Source: Streptomyces aureocirculatus (GTDB lineage: Bacteria > Actinomycetota > Actinomycetes > Streptomycetales > Streptomycetaceae). Taken from it: DNA of 64,000 nt. Location of the stretch: positions 1-64,000 of the forward strand of contig NZ_JOAP01000040.1 of the NCBI RefSeq assembly GCF_000720475.1, given 5' to 3'. How positions within the stretch are numbered: position 1 is the first letter of the stretch; each line of letters starts with the position of its first letter. Made by a program: the position numbers and the translations under genes. This document shows, one piece after another, positions 35,806 through 44,925 of this stretch. The notes under the pieces are model-generated. The model was given only the letters and a program-made list of their open reading frames with translations, searched no databases and had not been told where the DNA came from.

Positions 35806-37431
35806 ATGACCTTTGAGCAACTGATCCCGGCGCCCGCACGCGCCGAGGGCCCCGGTGGCGACGGCTTCGTACTGGACGCGTCGACCACGCTCTGGGCAGG
35901 ACCCGGTACGCAGTCCACGGAGCACTGGCTGCGCGGCACGCTCGGTGGTGCGCTCCGGCTGCCGCTCGCGCCCGGTGCGGAGGGTGCGCCGGGCTCCGTG
36001 TCCCTGCGGCTCGACAGCGCACTGGAGGCAGAGGCGTACCGTCTGACCGTCACCGGTGACGGCGTCGAGATCCGCGGCGGTGCCGCGGCCGGTGTCTTCT
36101 GGGGGGCGCAGACGCTGCGTCAGCTCCTCGGCGCGGCGGCGTTCCGCCGGGCACCGATCGCGCCCGGCCGGGAGTACACCGTCCCGCGGGGCGTCATAGA
36201 GGACGCCCCGCGGTTCGGCTGGCGCGGCATGATGCTGGACGTGTCCCGGCACTTCACGCCGAAGGAAGGCGTCCTGCGCTACCTGGACCTCCTCGCCGCG
36301 CACAAGCTCAACGTCTTCCACTTCCACCTCACCGACGACCAGGGCTGGCGACTTGAGATCAAGCGCTACCCGAAGCTCACGGAGGTCGGCGCCTGGCGCT
36401 CCCGCACCAAGTGGGGGCACCGCCAGTCGCAGTTGTGGGACGAGAAGCCGCACGGTGGCTTCTACACCCAGGACGACATCCGCGAGATCGTCGCGTACGC
36501 CGACGCGCTGCACATCACCGTCGTCCCTGAGATCGACATCCCCGGGCACTCGCAGGCCGCCATCGCCGCCTACCCCGAGCTCGGCAACACCGACGTCATC
36601 GACACGTCCGCGCTCGGGGTCTGGGACACCTGGGGCGTCACCCCGAACGTCCTCGCCCCCAACGACCACACCCTGCGCTTCTACGAGGGCGTCTTCGAAG
36701 AGGTCCTGGAGCTGTTCCCGTCGACGTTCATCCACGTCGGCGGCGACGAGTGCCCCAAGGAGCAGTGGAAGGACTCGGCCGCCGCGCAGGCGCGCATCGA
36801 GGAGCTCGGCGTCAGCAACGAGGACGAGCTGCAGAGCTGGTTCATCCGCCACTTCGACAAGTGGCTCTCCGCGCGCGGGCGTCGGCTCATCGGCTGGGAC
36901 GAGATCCTGGAGGGCGGCCTCGCCGAGGGCGCGGCCGTCTCGTCCTGGCGCGGTTACAGCGGCGGCATCGCGGCCGCCCAGGCGGGGCACGACGTCGTCA
37001 TGTGCCCGGAGCAGCACGTCTATCTGGACCACCGTCAGCACGGCGGCCCCGACGAGCCGGTGCCCATCGGCTGGGTCCGCACCCTGGAGGACGTCTACCG
37101 CTTCGAGCCGGTCCCGTCCCAGCTCGGCGCGGAGGAGGCCAAGCACGTCCTCGGCACCCAGGCCAACGTGTGGACCGAAGTCATGGAGTCCCACGGGCGC
37201 GTGGACTATCAGGTCTTTCCGAGGCTCGCGGCGTTCGCCGAAGTCGCCTGGCGTACGCTCCCGGCGCCCGCCGAGCGCGACTTCGCCGATTTCGAACGGC
37301 GAATGACCGCCCACTACGCGCGGCTTGACGCCCTGGGCGTCGACTACCGCCCGCCGGGCGGCCCGTTGCCGTGGCAGCAGCGCCCCGGAGTGGGCGGACG
37401 TCCGATCGAGGGGCTCCCCCCGATGGTGTGA
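35806..37431 (+). CDS. Family 20 beta-N-acetylhexosaminidase
   Basis: A glycoside hydrolase of 541 aa that removes terminal GlcNAc/GalNAc, for chitin-oligomer or wall turnover. An N-terminal GH20b domain (about 10-120) is followed by the TIM barrel starting GWRGMMLDVSRHF and the hallmark HVGGDECPKEQW with catalytic pair Asp314-Glu315. The C-terminal FAEVAWRTL is typical. There is no signal peptide, so it is probably cytoplasmic and acts on imported sugars. ATG 35806 follows the palindromic operator by 20 bp; TCCTCC at 35797-35802 is the wrong strand for a Shine-Dalgarno, so initiation may be leaderless. Confidence 0.93.
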   Translation: MTFEQLIPAPARAEGPGGDGFVLDASTTLWAGPGTQSTEHWLRGTLGGALRLPLAPGAEGAPGSVSLRLDSALEAEAYRLTVTGDGVEIRGGAAAGVFWGAQTLRQLLGAAAFRRAPIAPGREYTVPRGVIEDAPRFGWRGMMLDVSRHFTPKEGVLRYLDLLAAHKLNVFHFHLTDDQGWRLEIKRYPKLTEVGAWRSRTKWGHRQSQLWDEKPHGGFYTQDDIREIVAYADALHITVVPEIDIPGHSQAAIAAYPELGNTDVIDTSALGVWDTWGVTPNVLAPNDHTLRFYEGVFEEVLELFPSTFIHVGGDECPKEQWKDSAAAQARIEELGVSNEDELQSWFIRHFDKWLSARGRRLIGWDEILEGGLAEGAAVSSWRGYSGGIAAAQAGHDVVMCPEQHVYLDHRQHGGPDEPVPIGWVRTLEDVYRFEPVPSQLGAEEAKHVLGTQANVWTEVMESHGRVDYQVFPRLAAFAEVAWRTLPAPAERDFADFERRMTAHYARLDALGVDYRPPGGPLPWQQRPGVGGRPIEGLPPMV

Positions 37432-37455
37432 GGTGACGCCCCGAGCCTGTGCTTC

Positions 37456-37486
37456 CGGCGGTCCGCGGTGACACCGTGGGCCGCCG
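37456..37486 (+). terminator. Terminator after hexosaminidase
   Basis: CGGCGGTCC (37456-37464) with GGGCCGCCG (37478-37486), one G-T pair. The rest of 37432-37728 (297 bp) holds the promoter of the next operon, not identifiable with certainty. Confidence 0.6.
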
Positions 37487-37728
37487 GGAGAAAGCCGTAC
37501 ACAGCTCACCGAAGAGTGGCAATTCCCGCTGACCGGCAAGGGAGTGCGAAAACGGCATATCCCCCAGGTCTGCGGACGAACACCTCCTAGCGGACCCCAG
37601 CGCCGGGGCCCTGCGAAGATGTGCCAGAGTTGCCACGTCCGGGTTGTGAGCACGTACCGTACGGCGGAACAGGCGTAACGGTGGGACGGCACGCAAGCCG
37701 CCGGGTCATCGGGAAGGGGCAGCCGGTT

Positions 37729-38631
37729 TTGACCACGCACGCACCGCGGGCGGCGCAGGGGGCGCAGTCTGTGACGCTGCCTGTCACGCTCGACGAGGCC
37801 GTCGCGGCGCTCGCCGCCGTGCCCGCCGCCGTGCCCGTCGCGGGCGGCACGGACCTGATGTCCTCGGTCAACGCCGGCCAGCTCCGCCCCGCAGCGCTCG
37901 TCGGCCTCGGCCGCATCAACGAGATCCGCGGCTGGCAGTACCAGGACGGGCACGCACTCCTCGGAGCCGGTCTGACGCACGCCCGCATGGGGCGCCCGGA
38001 CTTCGCGGCGCTCATCCCGGCGCTCGCCGCCGCCGCGCGCGCCGCGGGGTCGCCGCAGATCCGCAACGCGGGCACCCTCGGCGGCAACATCGCGTCGGCC
38101 GCGCCCGCCGGCGACTCGCTGCCCGTACTCGCCGCACTCGACGCCGTGTTGATCATCGCGGGCCCGGGCGGCACCCGCCGCGAGATCCTGGTCTCGCACC
38201 TGCTCGCCGGCATGGAGATGCTGGCCCCCGGCGAGCTCATCGGCTACGTCCGCGTGCCCCTGCTGCACGCCCCGCAGGTCTTCCTGAAGGCGACAGGGCG
38301 CACCGGGCCGGGGCGCGCGACCGCGTCCGTCGCCCTGGTGCTCGACCCGGCGCGCAGGGGTGTGCGATGCGCCGTCGGCGCCATCGCGCCCATGCCGCTG
38401 CGGCCCCTGGAGGCCGAGCAGTGGGTCGCGGGCCTCATCGACTGGGACGGCGAGCGCGGTCTGGTGCCGGAAGCCCTCACGGCCTTCGGCGAGTACGTCG
38501 CCGCGGCGTGCGTCCCGGACCACCCGCCCGCCGAGGACGGCACGGCACAGCCGCTGCCGCCCGCCGTACTGCACCTGCGGCGCACCGTCGCCGCGCTGGC
38601 CCGACGAGCACTGGGGAGGGCGCTGTCGTGA
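37729..38631 (+). CDS. Xanthine dehydrogenase family FAD-binding (medium) subunit
   Basis: First gene of a three-gene molybdo-flavoenzyme operon. The 300-aa product has the PCMH-type FAD fold: VPVAGGTDLMSSVN and the GSPQIRNAGTLGGNIASAAPAGD loop that holds the flavin phosphates, with the C-terminal CO-dehydrogenase flavoprotein domain. The TTG at 37729 is preferred: AAGGGG lies about 10 bases upstream and MTTHAP is a plausible beginning; an upstream GTG (37621) would add 36 unlikely residues. The stop codon overlaps the next start (GTGA at 38628-38631), so translation is coupled. Confidence 0.85.
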   Translation: MTTHAPRAAQGAQSVTLPVTLDEAVAALAAVPAAVPVAGGTDLMSSVNAGQLRPAALVGLGRINEIRGWQYQDGHALLGAGLTHARMGRPDFAALIPALAAAARAAGSPQIRNAGTLGGNIASAAPAGDSLPVLAALDAVLIIAGPGGTRREILVSHLLAGMEMLAPGELIGYVRVPLLHAPQVFLKATGRTGPGRATASVALVLDPARRGVRCAVGAIAPMPLRPLEAEQWVAGLIDWDGERGLVPEALTAFGEYVAAACVPDHPPAEDGTAQPLPPAVLHLRRTVAALARRALGRALS

Positions 38632-40955
38632 CCGACGGTCAGAGGAACGGCACCAGCGGCTGGCAGCCGCACCCGCAGGGCGAGTACGACGCGGACGCCA
38701 CCGCGTTCGTGCAGTTGCCCGAAGGCGCCGTCGACGCGGTGAGCACGCCGCTCGCCGCGCCCGGACACGGGTACGTGCCGCCGCAGATAACGGTCACGCC
38801 GACAGCACCCGACGCCACCGACCCCGCCTCCACCGGGGTGTGGGTGCTGCCGCCCGAGATCACCGGCGTGCCGCCCGCCGCACCCGCGCCCCCGGCCGAC
38901 CCGCAGAACGCGGTGCGCTGGCCCGAGCCCGGCTCCCAGGGCGCCGCAGGGGACCCCTACGACCCTCGGGCCACCGGCCAGTGGTCGTTCCCGGACGCCG
39001 TGGCCCCGCAGGAGGGCGCGCAGAACGGGCACGCGCACGGCCATGCGCCCGCGCCCGCGCCGCACGATGTCACCGGGCAGTGGTCGATCCCCGTCGCGGA
39101 CGGCGATCTGCCGGACGAGTCCGGGGAGTACGCGGCCTCCTCACTCGCCGGGGACGGGATCCCCCCTGCCCACTCGCCGTTGGGCACCTGGGCGGGGGGC
39201 GGTACACCGCCCGCCACGCTGCCCGGCGGGGCGTCCGCGCCCTGGGCCACGTCGTGGCCGACCGCGGCCCCGGAAACACCGCAGGCCCCCGAGGCCCCGC
39301 ACGCCCAGCGGTCCTCCGAGTACGCGGCCGGGCACGCCCCCGCGGGACCGGCGCCCGTGCACGGACAGCACGGACAGCACAGACAGCACGGACAGCACGG
39401 GCAATCCGGGCAGCACGGACAGCGCGGCACCGAGGAGACCCCCTTCGAACGGACGGCCAAGCTGTTCGTCGTGAGCCGCCGCCCGGACGGTTCCCTCGGC
39501 CCGGCGGGACCTACGGGGCCGGAGGGGGACCCGGTTGACCAGGAGCACGGCCAGGAGCACGGCCACGGCCAGGGCCAGGGCCAGGGCCAGGGCCAGGACC
39601 ATGACCACGGCCAGGAGACCGCCCCCTACGAGTCGGCGCGGCACGCCGCCGAGGCGGCGGAGGCCACCGCGGCCCACGCGGCGGAACTCGCGCACGCGGT
39701 TGCACCCGCACACGATGCCGACTTCGGGCACGAGGCCGACTTCGGGCACGAGGCCGACTCCACGCACGAGGCCGACTTCGGGCACGGGAAGGACCTCGGG
39801 CACGACACCGACTTCGCCCCCGGCGCGGACTTCGCGCACGGAGGCGCACCCGTGCACGCGGCGGACCTCGGGCACGGGGCCGGTCTCGCGCACGACCCCG
39901 GGCACGCCGGGAGCCCGGCGCACGCGGACGACCCCGCGTTCGACACCTTCGACCCCGCGGTCCACGAGGCCTACCCGGGGCCGGACGCGGACTTCGCAGA
40001 CGGGATCGCCGCCGCACACGAGGCCGACCTCGCCGACATCGCCGACGACTCCGTACACAGCCAGGAACCGGACCTCGTACCCGACCCGGACCCGGTACGG
40101 GAGCTGGACGGCGCCCTGGACCACACCCCGGAGCCGGACGAGCCGGAGGCGCCGGAAGAGCCGGAGCCGTCGGACCTCGCCCCGGAGGCGGACCTCGCCC
40201 CGGACACCGACACCACCCCCGACGACACGGACTCCGCCCCCGACGCGGACACCCCCGCCGAGGAAGCCGCGCCCACCGACCCCCGTACCCCGGAGCAGGA
40301 CGAGGAGCAGGAAGGGCAGGCCGCGCTTCCGCAGGAAGAGCAGGCCGCGCCCCCGCACGAGGACCACCCGCTGGTGTCCTACGTCCTGCGCGTCAACGGC
40401 GCCGACCGGCCCGTCACCGACGCCTGGGTCGGGGAGTCGCTGCTCTATGTGCTGCGGGAGCGGCTCGGGCTCGCGGGGGCCAAGGACGGCTGCTCGCAGG
40501 GCGAGTGCGGGGCGTGCAACGTCCAGGTGGACGGGCGGCTCGTCGCGTCCTGCCTGGTGCCCGCGGCCACCGCGGCGAGCAGCGAGGTGCGCACCGTCGA
40601 GGGCCTCGCCGACGACGGCAGGCCCTCCGACGTACAGCGCGCGCTCGCCAACTGCGGCGCCGTGCAGTGCGGCTTCTGCGTACCGGGCATGGCGATGACC
40701 CTGCACGACCTCCTGGAGGGCAATCCCGCCCCCAGCGACCTGGAGACCCGCCGCGCCCTGTGCGGCAACCTGTGCCGTTGCTCCGGTTACCGGGGCGTGC
40801 TCGACGCGGTGCGCGACGTCGTCGCCGAGCGCCGGGCGAAGGGCGCCGCGGCCCAACAGCAGGACGGACGGGACGGACAGGACGGGGCGGCGCAGGGCGG
40901 GCCGCGCGTACCGCACCAGGCGGGCCCGTACGAGCAGGACGGAGGCCAGGCGTGA
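38628..40955 (+). CDS. 2Fe-2S subunit of xanthine dehydrogenase family with 570-residue low-complexity extension
   Basis: Only residues 579-750 are the expected small subunit with two 2Fe-2S clusters: Cys622, Cys627, Cys630, Cys642 (plant-ferredoxin type) and Cys681, Cys684, Cys716, Cys718 (helical domain). Before it lies an unusual His/Asp/Ala/Glu/Gln-rich region: three TG(V/Q)W(V/S)xP motifs (Trp72, Trp119, Trp152), a (GQ)n/(HGQ)n stretch, and repeated DFGHEA blocks (about 365-440), ending in an acidic Pro/Glu region. The extension has no signal peptide or TM. Start GTG 38628 overlaps the FAD-subunit stop, so the extension is translated from the first codon of the operon junction. The His/Asp repeats could bind metal, an inference. 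The normal small subunit is about 160 aa. Confidence 0.85.
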   Translation: MTDGQRNGTSGWQPHPQGEYDADATAFVQLPEGAVDAVSTPLAAPGHGYVPPQITVTPTAPDATDPASTGVWVLPPEITGVPPAAPAPPADPQNAVRWPEPGSQGAAGDPYDPRATGQWSFPDAVAPQEGAQNGHAHGHAPAPAPHDVTGQWSIPVADGDLPDESGEYAASSLAGDGIPPAHSPLGTWAGGGTPPATLPGGASAPWATSWPTAAPETPQAPEAPHAQRSSEYAAGHAPAGPAPVHGQHGQHRQHGQHGQSGQHGQRGTEETPFERTAKLFVVSRRPDGSLGPAGPTGPEGDPVDQEHGQEHGHGQGQGQGQGQDHDHGQETAPYESARHAAEAAEATAAHAAELAHAVAPAHDADFGHEADFGHEADSTHEADFGHGKDLGHDTDFAPGADFAHGGAPVHAADLGHGAGLAHDPGHAGSPAHADDPAFDTFDPAVHEAYPGPDADFADGIAAAHEADLADIADDSVHSQEPDLVPDPDPVRELDGALDHTPEPDEPEAPEEPEPSDLAPEADLAPDTDTTPDDTDSAPDADTPAEEAAPTDPRTPEQDEEQEGQAALPQEEQAAPPHEDHPLVSYVLRVNGADRPVTDAWVGESLLYVLRERLGLAGAKDGCSQGECGACNVQVDGRLVASCLVPAATAASSEVRTVEGLADDGRPSDVQRALANCGAVQCGFCVPGMAMTLHDLLEGNPAPSDLETRRALCGNLCRCSGYRGVLDAVRDVVAERRAKGAAAQQQDGRDGQDGAAQGGPRVPHQAGPYEQDGGQA
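39360..39815 (+). repeat. Nested short repeats in the Fe-S subunit extension
   Basis: 9-bp cagcacgga units (about 39360-39420), 6-bp ggccag units (about 39563-39597) and 18-bp gacttcgggcacgaggcc units (about 39720-39790). All stay in frame. Confidence 0.85.
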
Positions 40956-43249
40956 GCAACGAGACCGTCGCCGCGTCGGCGCCGGGCACCGAGCAGTTGC
41001 CGCACGGCGTCGGCTCCTCGCTGCCGTCGGCGGATCTGCGGGCCAAGACCGAGGGCACCTTTCCCTACGCCGCCGACCTGTGGGCCGAGGGCCTGCTGTG
41101 GGCGGCCGTGCTGCGCTCCCCGCACGCGCACGCGCGCATCGTGTCCATCGACATCACCCACGCGCAGGAGATGGCGGGCGTCCGCGCCGTCGTCACGCAC
41201 GAGGACGTACCGGGCGAGCCGCTGCACGGCCGCAAGACCGCCGACCGCCCGCTGTTCGCCGCCGAGGTCGTGCGCCACCACGGCGAGGCCATCGCCGCGG
41301 TCGCCGCCGACCACCCCGACACCGCCCGGATGGCCGCCGCCGCGATCATCGTCGAGTACGAGCTGCTCGACCCGGTGACCGACCCCGAGCAGGCCTTCGA
41401 GGCCGAGCCCCTGCACCCCGACGGCAACCTCATCCGCCACATCCCGCTGCGCCACGGCGACCCGGAGGCGGCCGGCGAGGTCGTCGTCGAGGGCCTGTAC
41501 CGCATCGGCAGGCAGGACCCGGCGCCCATCGGCGCGGAGGCGGGGCTCGCCGTGCCGCGCCCGGACGGCGGCGTCGAGCTGTACATCGCCTCCACCGACC
41601 CGCACGGCGACCGCGACATGGCCGCCGCCTGCTACGGCCTCGCCCCCGAGCGTGTGAAGGTCGTCGTCACCGGTGTGCCAGGCGCGAGCGCCGACCGCGA
41701 GGACGCCAGTTTCCACCTTCCCCTCGGCCTGCTCGCCCTGCGGACGGGCTGCCCGGTCAAGCTCACCGCGACCCGCGAGGAGTCCTTCCTGGGCCACGCC
41801 CACCGCCACCCCACGCTCCTGCGCTACCGCCACCACGCGGACGCGGACGGCAAACTGGTGAAGGTGGAGGCGCAGATCCTGCTCGACGGGGGCGCGTACG
41901 CGGACACGTCGGCGGACGCCCTCGCCGCGGCCGTCTCCTTCGCCTGCGGCCCCTACGTCGTCCCGCACGCCTTCATCGAGGGCTGGGCGGTCCGTACGAA
42001 CAACCCGCCGTCCGGCCATGTACGCGGTGAGGGCGCCCTCCAGGTGTGCGCCGCCTACGAGGCCCAGATGGACAAGCTCGCCAAGAAGCTCGGCGTCGAC
42101 CCGGCCGAGCTGCGGCTGCGCAACGTGATGGCGACCGGCGACATCCTGCCTACGGGACAGACGGTGACCTGCCCGGCGCCGGTGGCCGAACTCCTGGACG
42201 CCGTACGGGACTTCCCGTTGCCCGAGCTGCCCAAGGACACCCCGCAGGAGGACTGGCTGCTGCCCGGGGGGCCCGAGGGCGCGGGCGAACCGGCGGCCGT
42301 GCGGCGCGGTGTGGGCTACGGCCTCGGCATGGTCCAGCTCCTCGGCGCCGAAGGTGCCGACGAGGTGTCCACGGCCACGGTGAAGGTCCACGGCGGCGCC
42401 GCCACGGTGATCTGCGCGGCCGTCGAGACCGGCCAGGGCTTCGCGACCCTCGCCCGGCAGATCGTCCAGGAGACCCTGGGCATCGACGACGTGCGCGTGG
42501 CCCCCGTCGACACCGACCAGCCGCCCTCGGGCCCGAGCTGCCACGGCCGCCACACCTGGGTGTCGGGCGGCGCGGTCGAGCGCGCCGCGAAAATGGTGCG
42601 CACCCAGCTCCTGCAACCCCTCGCGCACAAGTTCGGCATGTCGACCGAGCTGCTCCAGATCGCCGACGGCAAGATCACCTCGTACGACGGGGTGCTCTCC
42701 ACCACCGTCGAGGAGGCGATGGACGGCAAGGAGCTGTGGGCCACGGCACAGTGCCGCCCGCACCCCACCGAGCCCCTCGACGCCGACGGCCAGGGCGACG
42801 CGTTCGTCGGCATGGCCTTCTGCGCGATCCGCGCGGTCGTGGACGTCGACATCGAGATCGGTTCGGTACGGGTGGTGGAGCTTGCCGTCGCCCAGGACGT
42901 GGGCCGCATCCTCAACCCCGCGCAACTGCGGGTCCGTATCGAGGCGGGGGTCACCCAGGGTGTCGGCGCGGCGCTCACGGAGAACCTGCGTACGCCGCGC
43001 GGCCTGGTGCGCCACCCCGACCTGACGGGGTACGCCCTGCCCACGGCCCTGGACGCGCCCGACATCCGTATCGTCAAACTCGTCGAGGAGCGCGACGTGG
43101 TCGCTCCCTTCGGCGCGAAGGCCGCGAGCGCGGTACCCGTGGTCACGGCCCCCGCGGCGGTCGCTTCGGCGGTGCGGGCGGCGACCGGGCGCCCGGTGAA
43201 CCGGCTGCCGATCAGGCCGCAGGCGGCGGTGGGGGCGGAGCTGGCGTAG
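40952..43249 (+). CDS. Xanthine dehydrogenase family molybdopterin-binding (large) subunit, altered active site
   Basis: A 765-aa protein homologous to the Mo-cofactor subunit along its length: SPHAHARIVSID, GGAYADTSADALAAAV, RGEGALQVCAAYEAQMDKLAKKLGVDPAELRLRN (within 42028-42125), and ETGQGFATLARQIV. Two key elements are changed. The GGGFGGKE loop is replaced by GVPGASADRED (241-251), and the C-terminal GVGE, whose Glu is the catalytic base in xanthine dehydrogenase, reads FGAKAASAVP (720-729). It may therefore have another reaction or be non-catalytic. GTG 40952 overlaps the Fe-S subunit stop. Maturation genes (XdhC) are not in the window. Confidence 0.85.
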   Translation: MSNETVAASAPGTEQLPHGVGSSLPSADLRAKTEGTFPYAADLWAEGLLWAAVLRSPHAHARIVSIDITHAQEMAGVRAVVTHEDVPGEPLHGRKTADRPLFAAEVVRHHGEAIAAVAADHPDTARMAAAAIIVEYELLDPVTDPEQAFEAEPLHPDGNLIRHIPLRHGDPEAAGEVVVEGLYRIGRQDPAPIGAEAGLAVPRPDGGVELYIASTDPHGDRDMAAACYGLAPERVKVVVTGVPGASADREDASFHLPLGLLALRTGCPVKLTATREESFLGHAHRHPTLLRYRHHADADGKLVKVEAQILLDGGAYADTSADALAAAVSFACGPYVVPHAFIEGWAVRTNNPPSGHVRGEGALQVCAAYEAQMDKLAKKLGVDPAELRLRNVMATGDILPTGQTVTCPAPVAELLDAVRDFPLPELPKDTPQEDWLLPGGPEGAGEPAAVRRGVGYGLGMVQLLGAEGADEVSTATVKVHGGAATVICAAVETGQGFATLARQIVQETLGIDDVRVAPVDTDQPPSGPSCHGRHTWVSGGAVERAAKMVRTQLLQPLAHKFGMSTELLQIADGKITSYDGVLSTTVEEAMDGKELWATAQCRPHPTEPLDADGQGDAFVGMAFCAIRAVVDVDIEIGSVRVVELAVAQDVGRILNPAQLRVRIEAGVTQGVGAALTENLRTPRGLVRHPDLTGYALPTALDAPDIRIVKLVEERDVVAPFGAKAASAVPVVTAPAAVASAVRAATGRPVNRLPIRPQAAVGAELA

Positions 43250-43301
43250 GCCCTGGGAAAAGGGGAGGAAGCCGGGGGCGCGTTGCGGTACGTTCGCGCG
43301 C

Positions 43302-43907
43302 GTGAGTGCTGCAACCAGCCCCGAGGGGCGCCCCGGAGGTCACCCTGACGGTAGCCGCGAAGGCCACCCTGGAAGCCACCCTGAAGGGGTCGTCGTCATC
43401 ACCGGCATCATGGCCGCCGGGAAGTCCACGGTCGCGCAGGCCCTCGCCGAGCGGCTGCCGCGGGCGGCGCACGTCCGGGGCGACGTCTTCCGGCGCATGA
43501 TCGTCTCCGGGCGCGAGGAGTACGCGCCGGGGGCCGACGCCGAGGCCGAGGCCCAACTGCGGCTGCGCTACGGCCTGTCGGCGTCCACGGCGGACGCGTA
43601 CGCCGCCGCGGGCTTCACCGCGATCGTCCAGGACGTGATCCTCGGCGAGGAGCTGAAGCGGTACGTCGACCTGGTGCGGACCCGTCCCCTGTACGTCGTC
43701 GTGCTGGCCCCGCGCCCGGCCGCGGTCGCCGAGCGCGAGGCCGCCCGGGGCAAGAGGGGCTACGGAGAGTGGACGGTCGAGGCCCTGGACGAGGGCTTCC
43801 GTGCGACCACCCCGCGTCTCGGACTGTGGCTGGACAGCTCGGAGTTGACCGTGGACAGGACGGTGGACGCGGTTCTCGCGCGCCTCGGCGAGGCGGCGGT
43901 GGCCTGA
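43302..43907 (+). CDS. P-loop kinase/phosphotransferase-like protein
   Basis: A 201-aa nucleoside-triphosphate-binding protein. Walker A GIMAAGKST spans 35-43; the later motif FTAIVQDVILGEEL and RTRPLYVVVLAPRP resemble chloramphenicol-phosphotransferase-like and gluconate-kinase-like small P-loop kinases. The N-terminal 30 residues are a GHPEG-type repeat (GGHPDGSREGHPGSHPEG). The start GTG 43302 is 52 bp after the xanthine-dehydrogenase-like operon. A possible -10 (TACGTT, about 43290) close to the start suggests a leaderless message. Substrate cannot be assigned. Confidence 0.75.
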   Translation: MSAATSPEGRPGGHPDGSREGHPGSHPEGVVVITGIMAAGKSTVAQALAERLPRAAHVRGDVFRRMIVSGREEYAPGADAEAEAQLRLRYGLSASTADAYAAAGFTAIVQDVILGEELKRYVDLVRTRPLYVVVLAPRPAAVAEREAARGKRGYGEWTVEALDEGFRATTPRLGLWLDSSELTVDRTVDAVLARLGEAAVA

Positions 43908-43982
43908 GAGCGGAATGTCACCGACCGGTGCCCGTACGGTCGCGATGACGCCTCAGGGATGGCATCCCCCCATAAATCCCTT

Positions 43983-43988
43983 TTGACG
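43983..43988 (+). promoter_or_regulatory. TTGACG -35 of a short transcript
   Basis: A consensus -35 lies 69 bp before the short frame at 44053; the -10 (around 44007-44014) is poor. It lies in the 262-bp gap 43908-44169. Confidence 0.35.
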
Positions 43989-44052
43989 GACGGCCGTCGC
44001 AAGGCACCATCGAAGATGTCCCGAGCAACTACGCCACTACTACGGGGGAATC

Positions 44053-44082
44053 ATGGGGGATGAAGACACGGGCTGGGGCTGA
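44053..44082 (+). CDS. Nine-residue open frame with strong ribosome binding site
   Basis: ATG 44053 follows GGGGGAA by 3 bases and encodes MGDEDTGWG, then TGA. A terminator follows 14 bp later. The isolated promoter-frame-terminator arrangement suggests a short expressed RNA or peptide; it could be chance. Confidence 0.35.
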   Translation: MGDEDTGWG

Positions 44083-44095
44083 GCCCGGCTCACCG

Positions 44096-44125
44096 GAGGG
44101 GCGGTCCCTTGAGGGGCCGCCCCTC
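44096..44125 (+). terminator. Terminator after the short frame
   Basis: GAGGGGCGGTCCC (44096-44108) with GGGGCCGCCCCTC (44113-44125), one G-T pair, loop TTGA. May also stop transcription from the opposite gene. Confidence 0.75.
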
Positions 44126-44169
44126 GTCGTGCCGGTCGCCTGAGGGGCCACCCTTCGTCGCGCCGCCGG

Positions 44170-44925
44170 TCAGGCCGTGGGCGCGGTCCCCTCGATCGTC
44201 ACCACGGAACCCGGACCGACCTGCTCGTAGAGCCACTTGGCGTCACCGGGCCGCAGCCCGAGCATGCCGCGGGTGATGTCCCTGGTGCCGGGAGCCCCGT
44301 CGTCGTACGTCAGGGCGACGAGGTAGTTCGTACGGCCGCCGGAGTCACGGAGCTCGACCACCCACGGCAGCGTGAGGTCGTATGCGTTGCCGAGGCCGAC
44401 CGCCGTGCCGGAGAGCCGCTTGGTCCTGTGCTTGGCGACGACGGTCATGCGCCCGGGCTTCGTGGGGTGGCTCGCGGTACCGGACGAGACGGGCAGCGTA
44501 CGCCCGCGCACGGTCAGCGTCCGCGCGGCGAGGTCGACGCCGACGGCGGGCGCGGTGGCCGACGCGGTGGGGGACGGGGGCGCGGCGGGGGGCGTGGGGC
44601 CGGAGCCGTCCTCACCGCCGAGACCGGCAGCCAGCCCGAACACCAGCGCGCCGACCGCGACGGCGACACCCCCCGCGACGACCGCGCGCCGCCGCCGCCC
44701 GCGCACCTGCGCGCGCCGCCGCACTTGGGCACCGGTGCCGGGGGCGGGGGTGCGGCTGCTTTCGGCGAGGCCGCGGAGGGCGGCGGAGAGGTGTGGTGCC
44801 GGGGCGGGGGGCTCCGGCGCGGGGGCGGGGTGCTCCGGGGTCGGGGCGGCGTGCTCCGGTGTCGGGGCGGGCGGCGTCCGTCCGGGTTCGCCGGACGGTC
44901 GGCCGGTCAGCGGCTCATCGGACAT
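44170..44925 (-). CDS. Membrane protein with degenerate L,D-transpeptidase domain, probable sigma partner
   Basis: A 251-aa protein. A Pro/Ala/Glu repeat tail (PEHPAPAPEPPAP) and a short helical segment (LSAALRGLAESS) are cytoplasmic; a basic stretch and TM helix at about 80-102 follow; then an outside domain at about 125-251. Its end (DITRGMLGLRPG, ...GSVVTIEG) aligns almost gaplessly with the YkuD catalytic end of the L,D-transpeptidase at 45766, but the THGC motif is TRGM: His and the nucleophilic Cys are Arg219 and Met221. It should bind wall fragments without cutting. The ATG overlaps the ECF sigma gene by 11 bp, so an anti-sigma or sensor role is likely (inference). No classic zinc anti-sigma motif is seen. 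Confidence 0.82.
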   Translation of the reverse strand: MSDEPLTGRPSGEPGRTPPAPTPEHAAPTPEHPAPAPEPPAPAPHLSAALRGLAESSRTPAPGTGAQVRRRAQVRGRRRRAVVAGGVAVAVGALVFGLAAGLGGEDGSGPTPPAAPPSPTASATAPAVGVDLAARTLTVRGRTLPVSSGTASHPTKPGRMTVVAKHRTKRLSGTAVGLGNAYDLTLPWVVELRDSGGRTNYLVALTYDDGAPGTRDITRGMLGLRPGDAKWLYEQVGPGSVVTIEGTAPTA

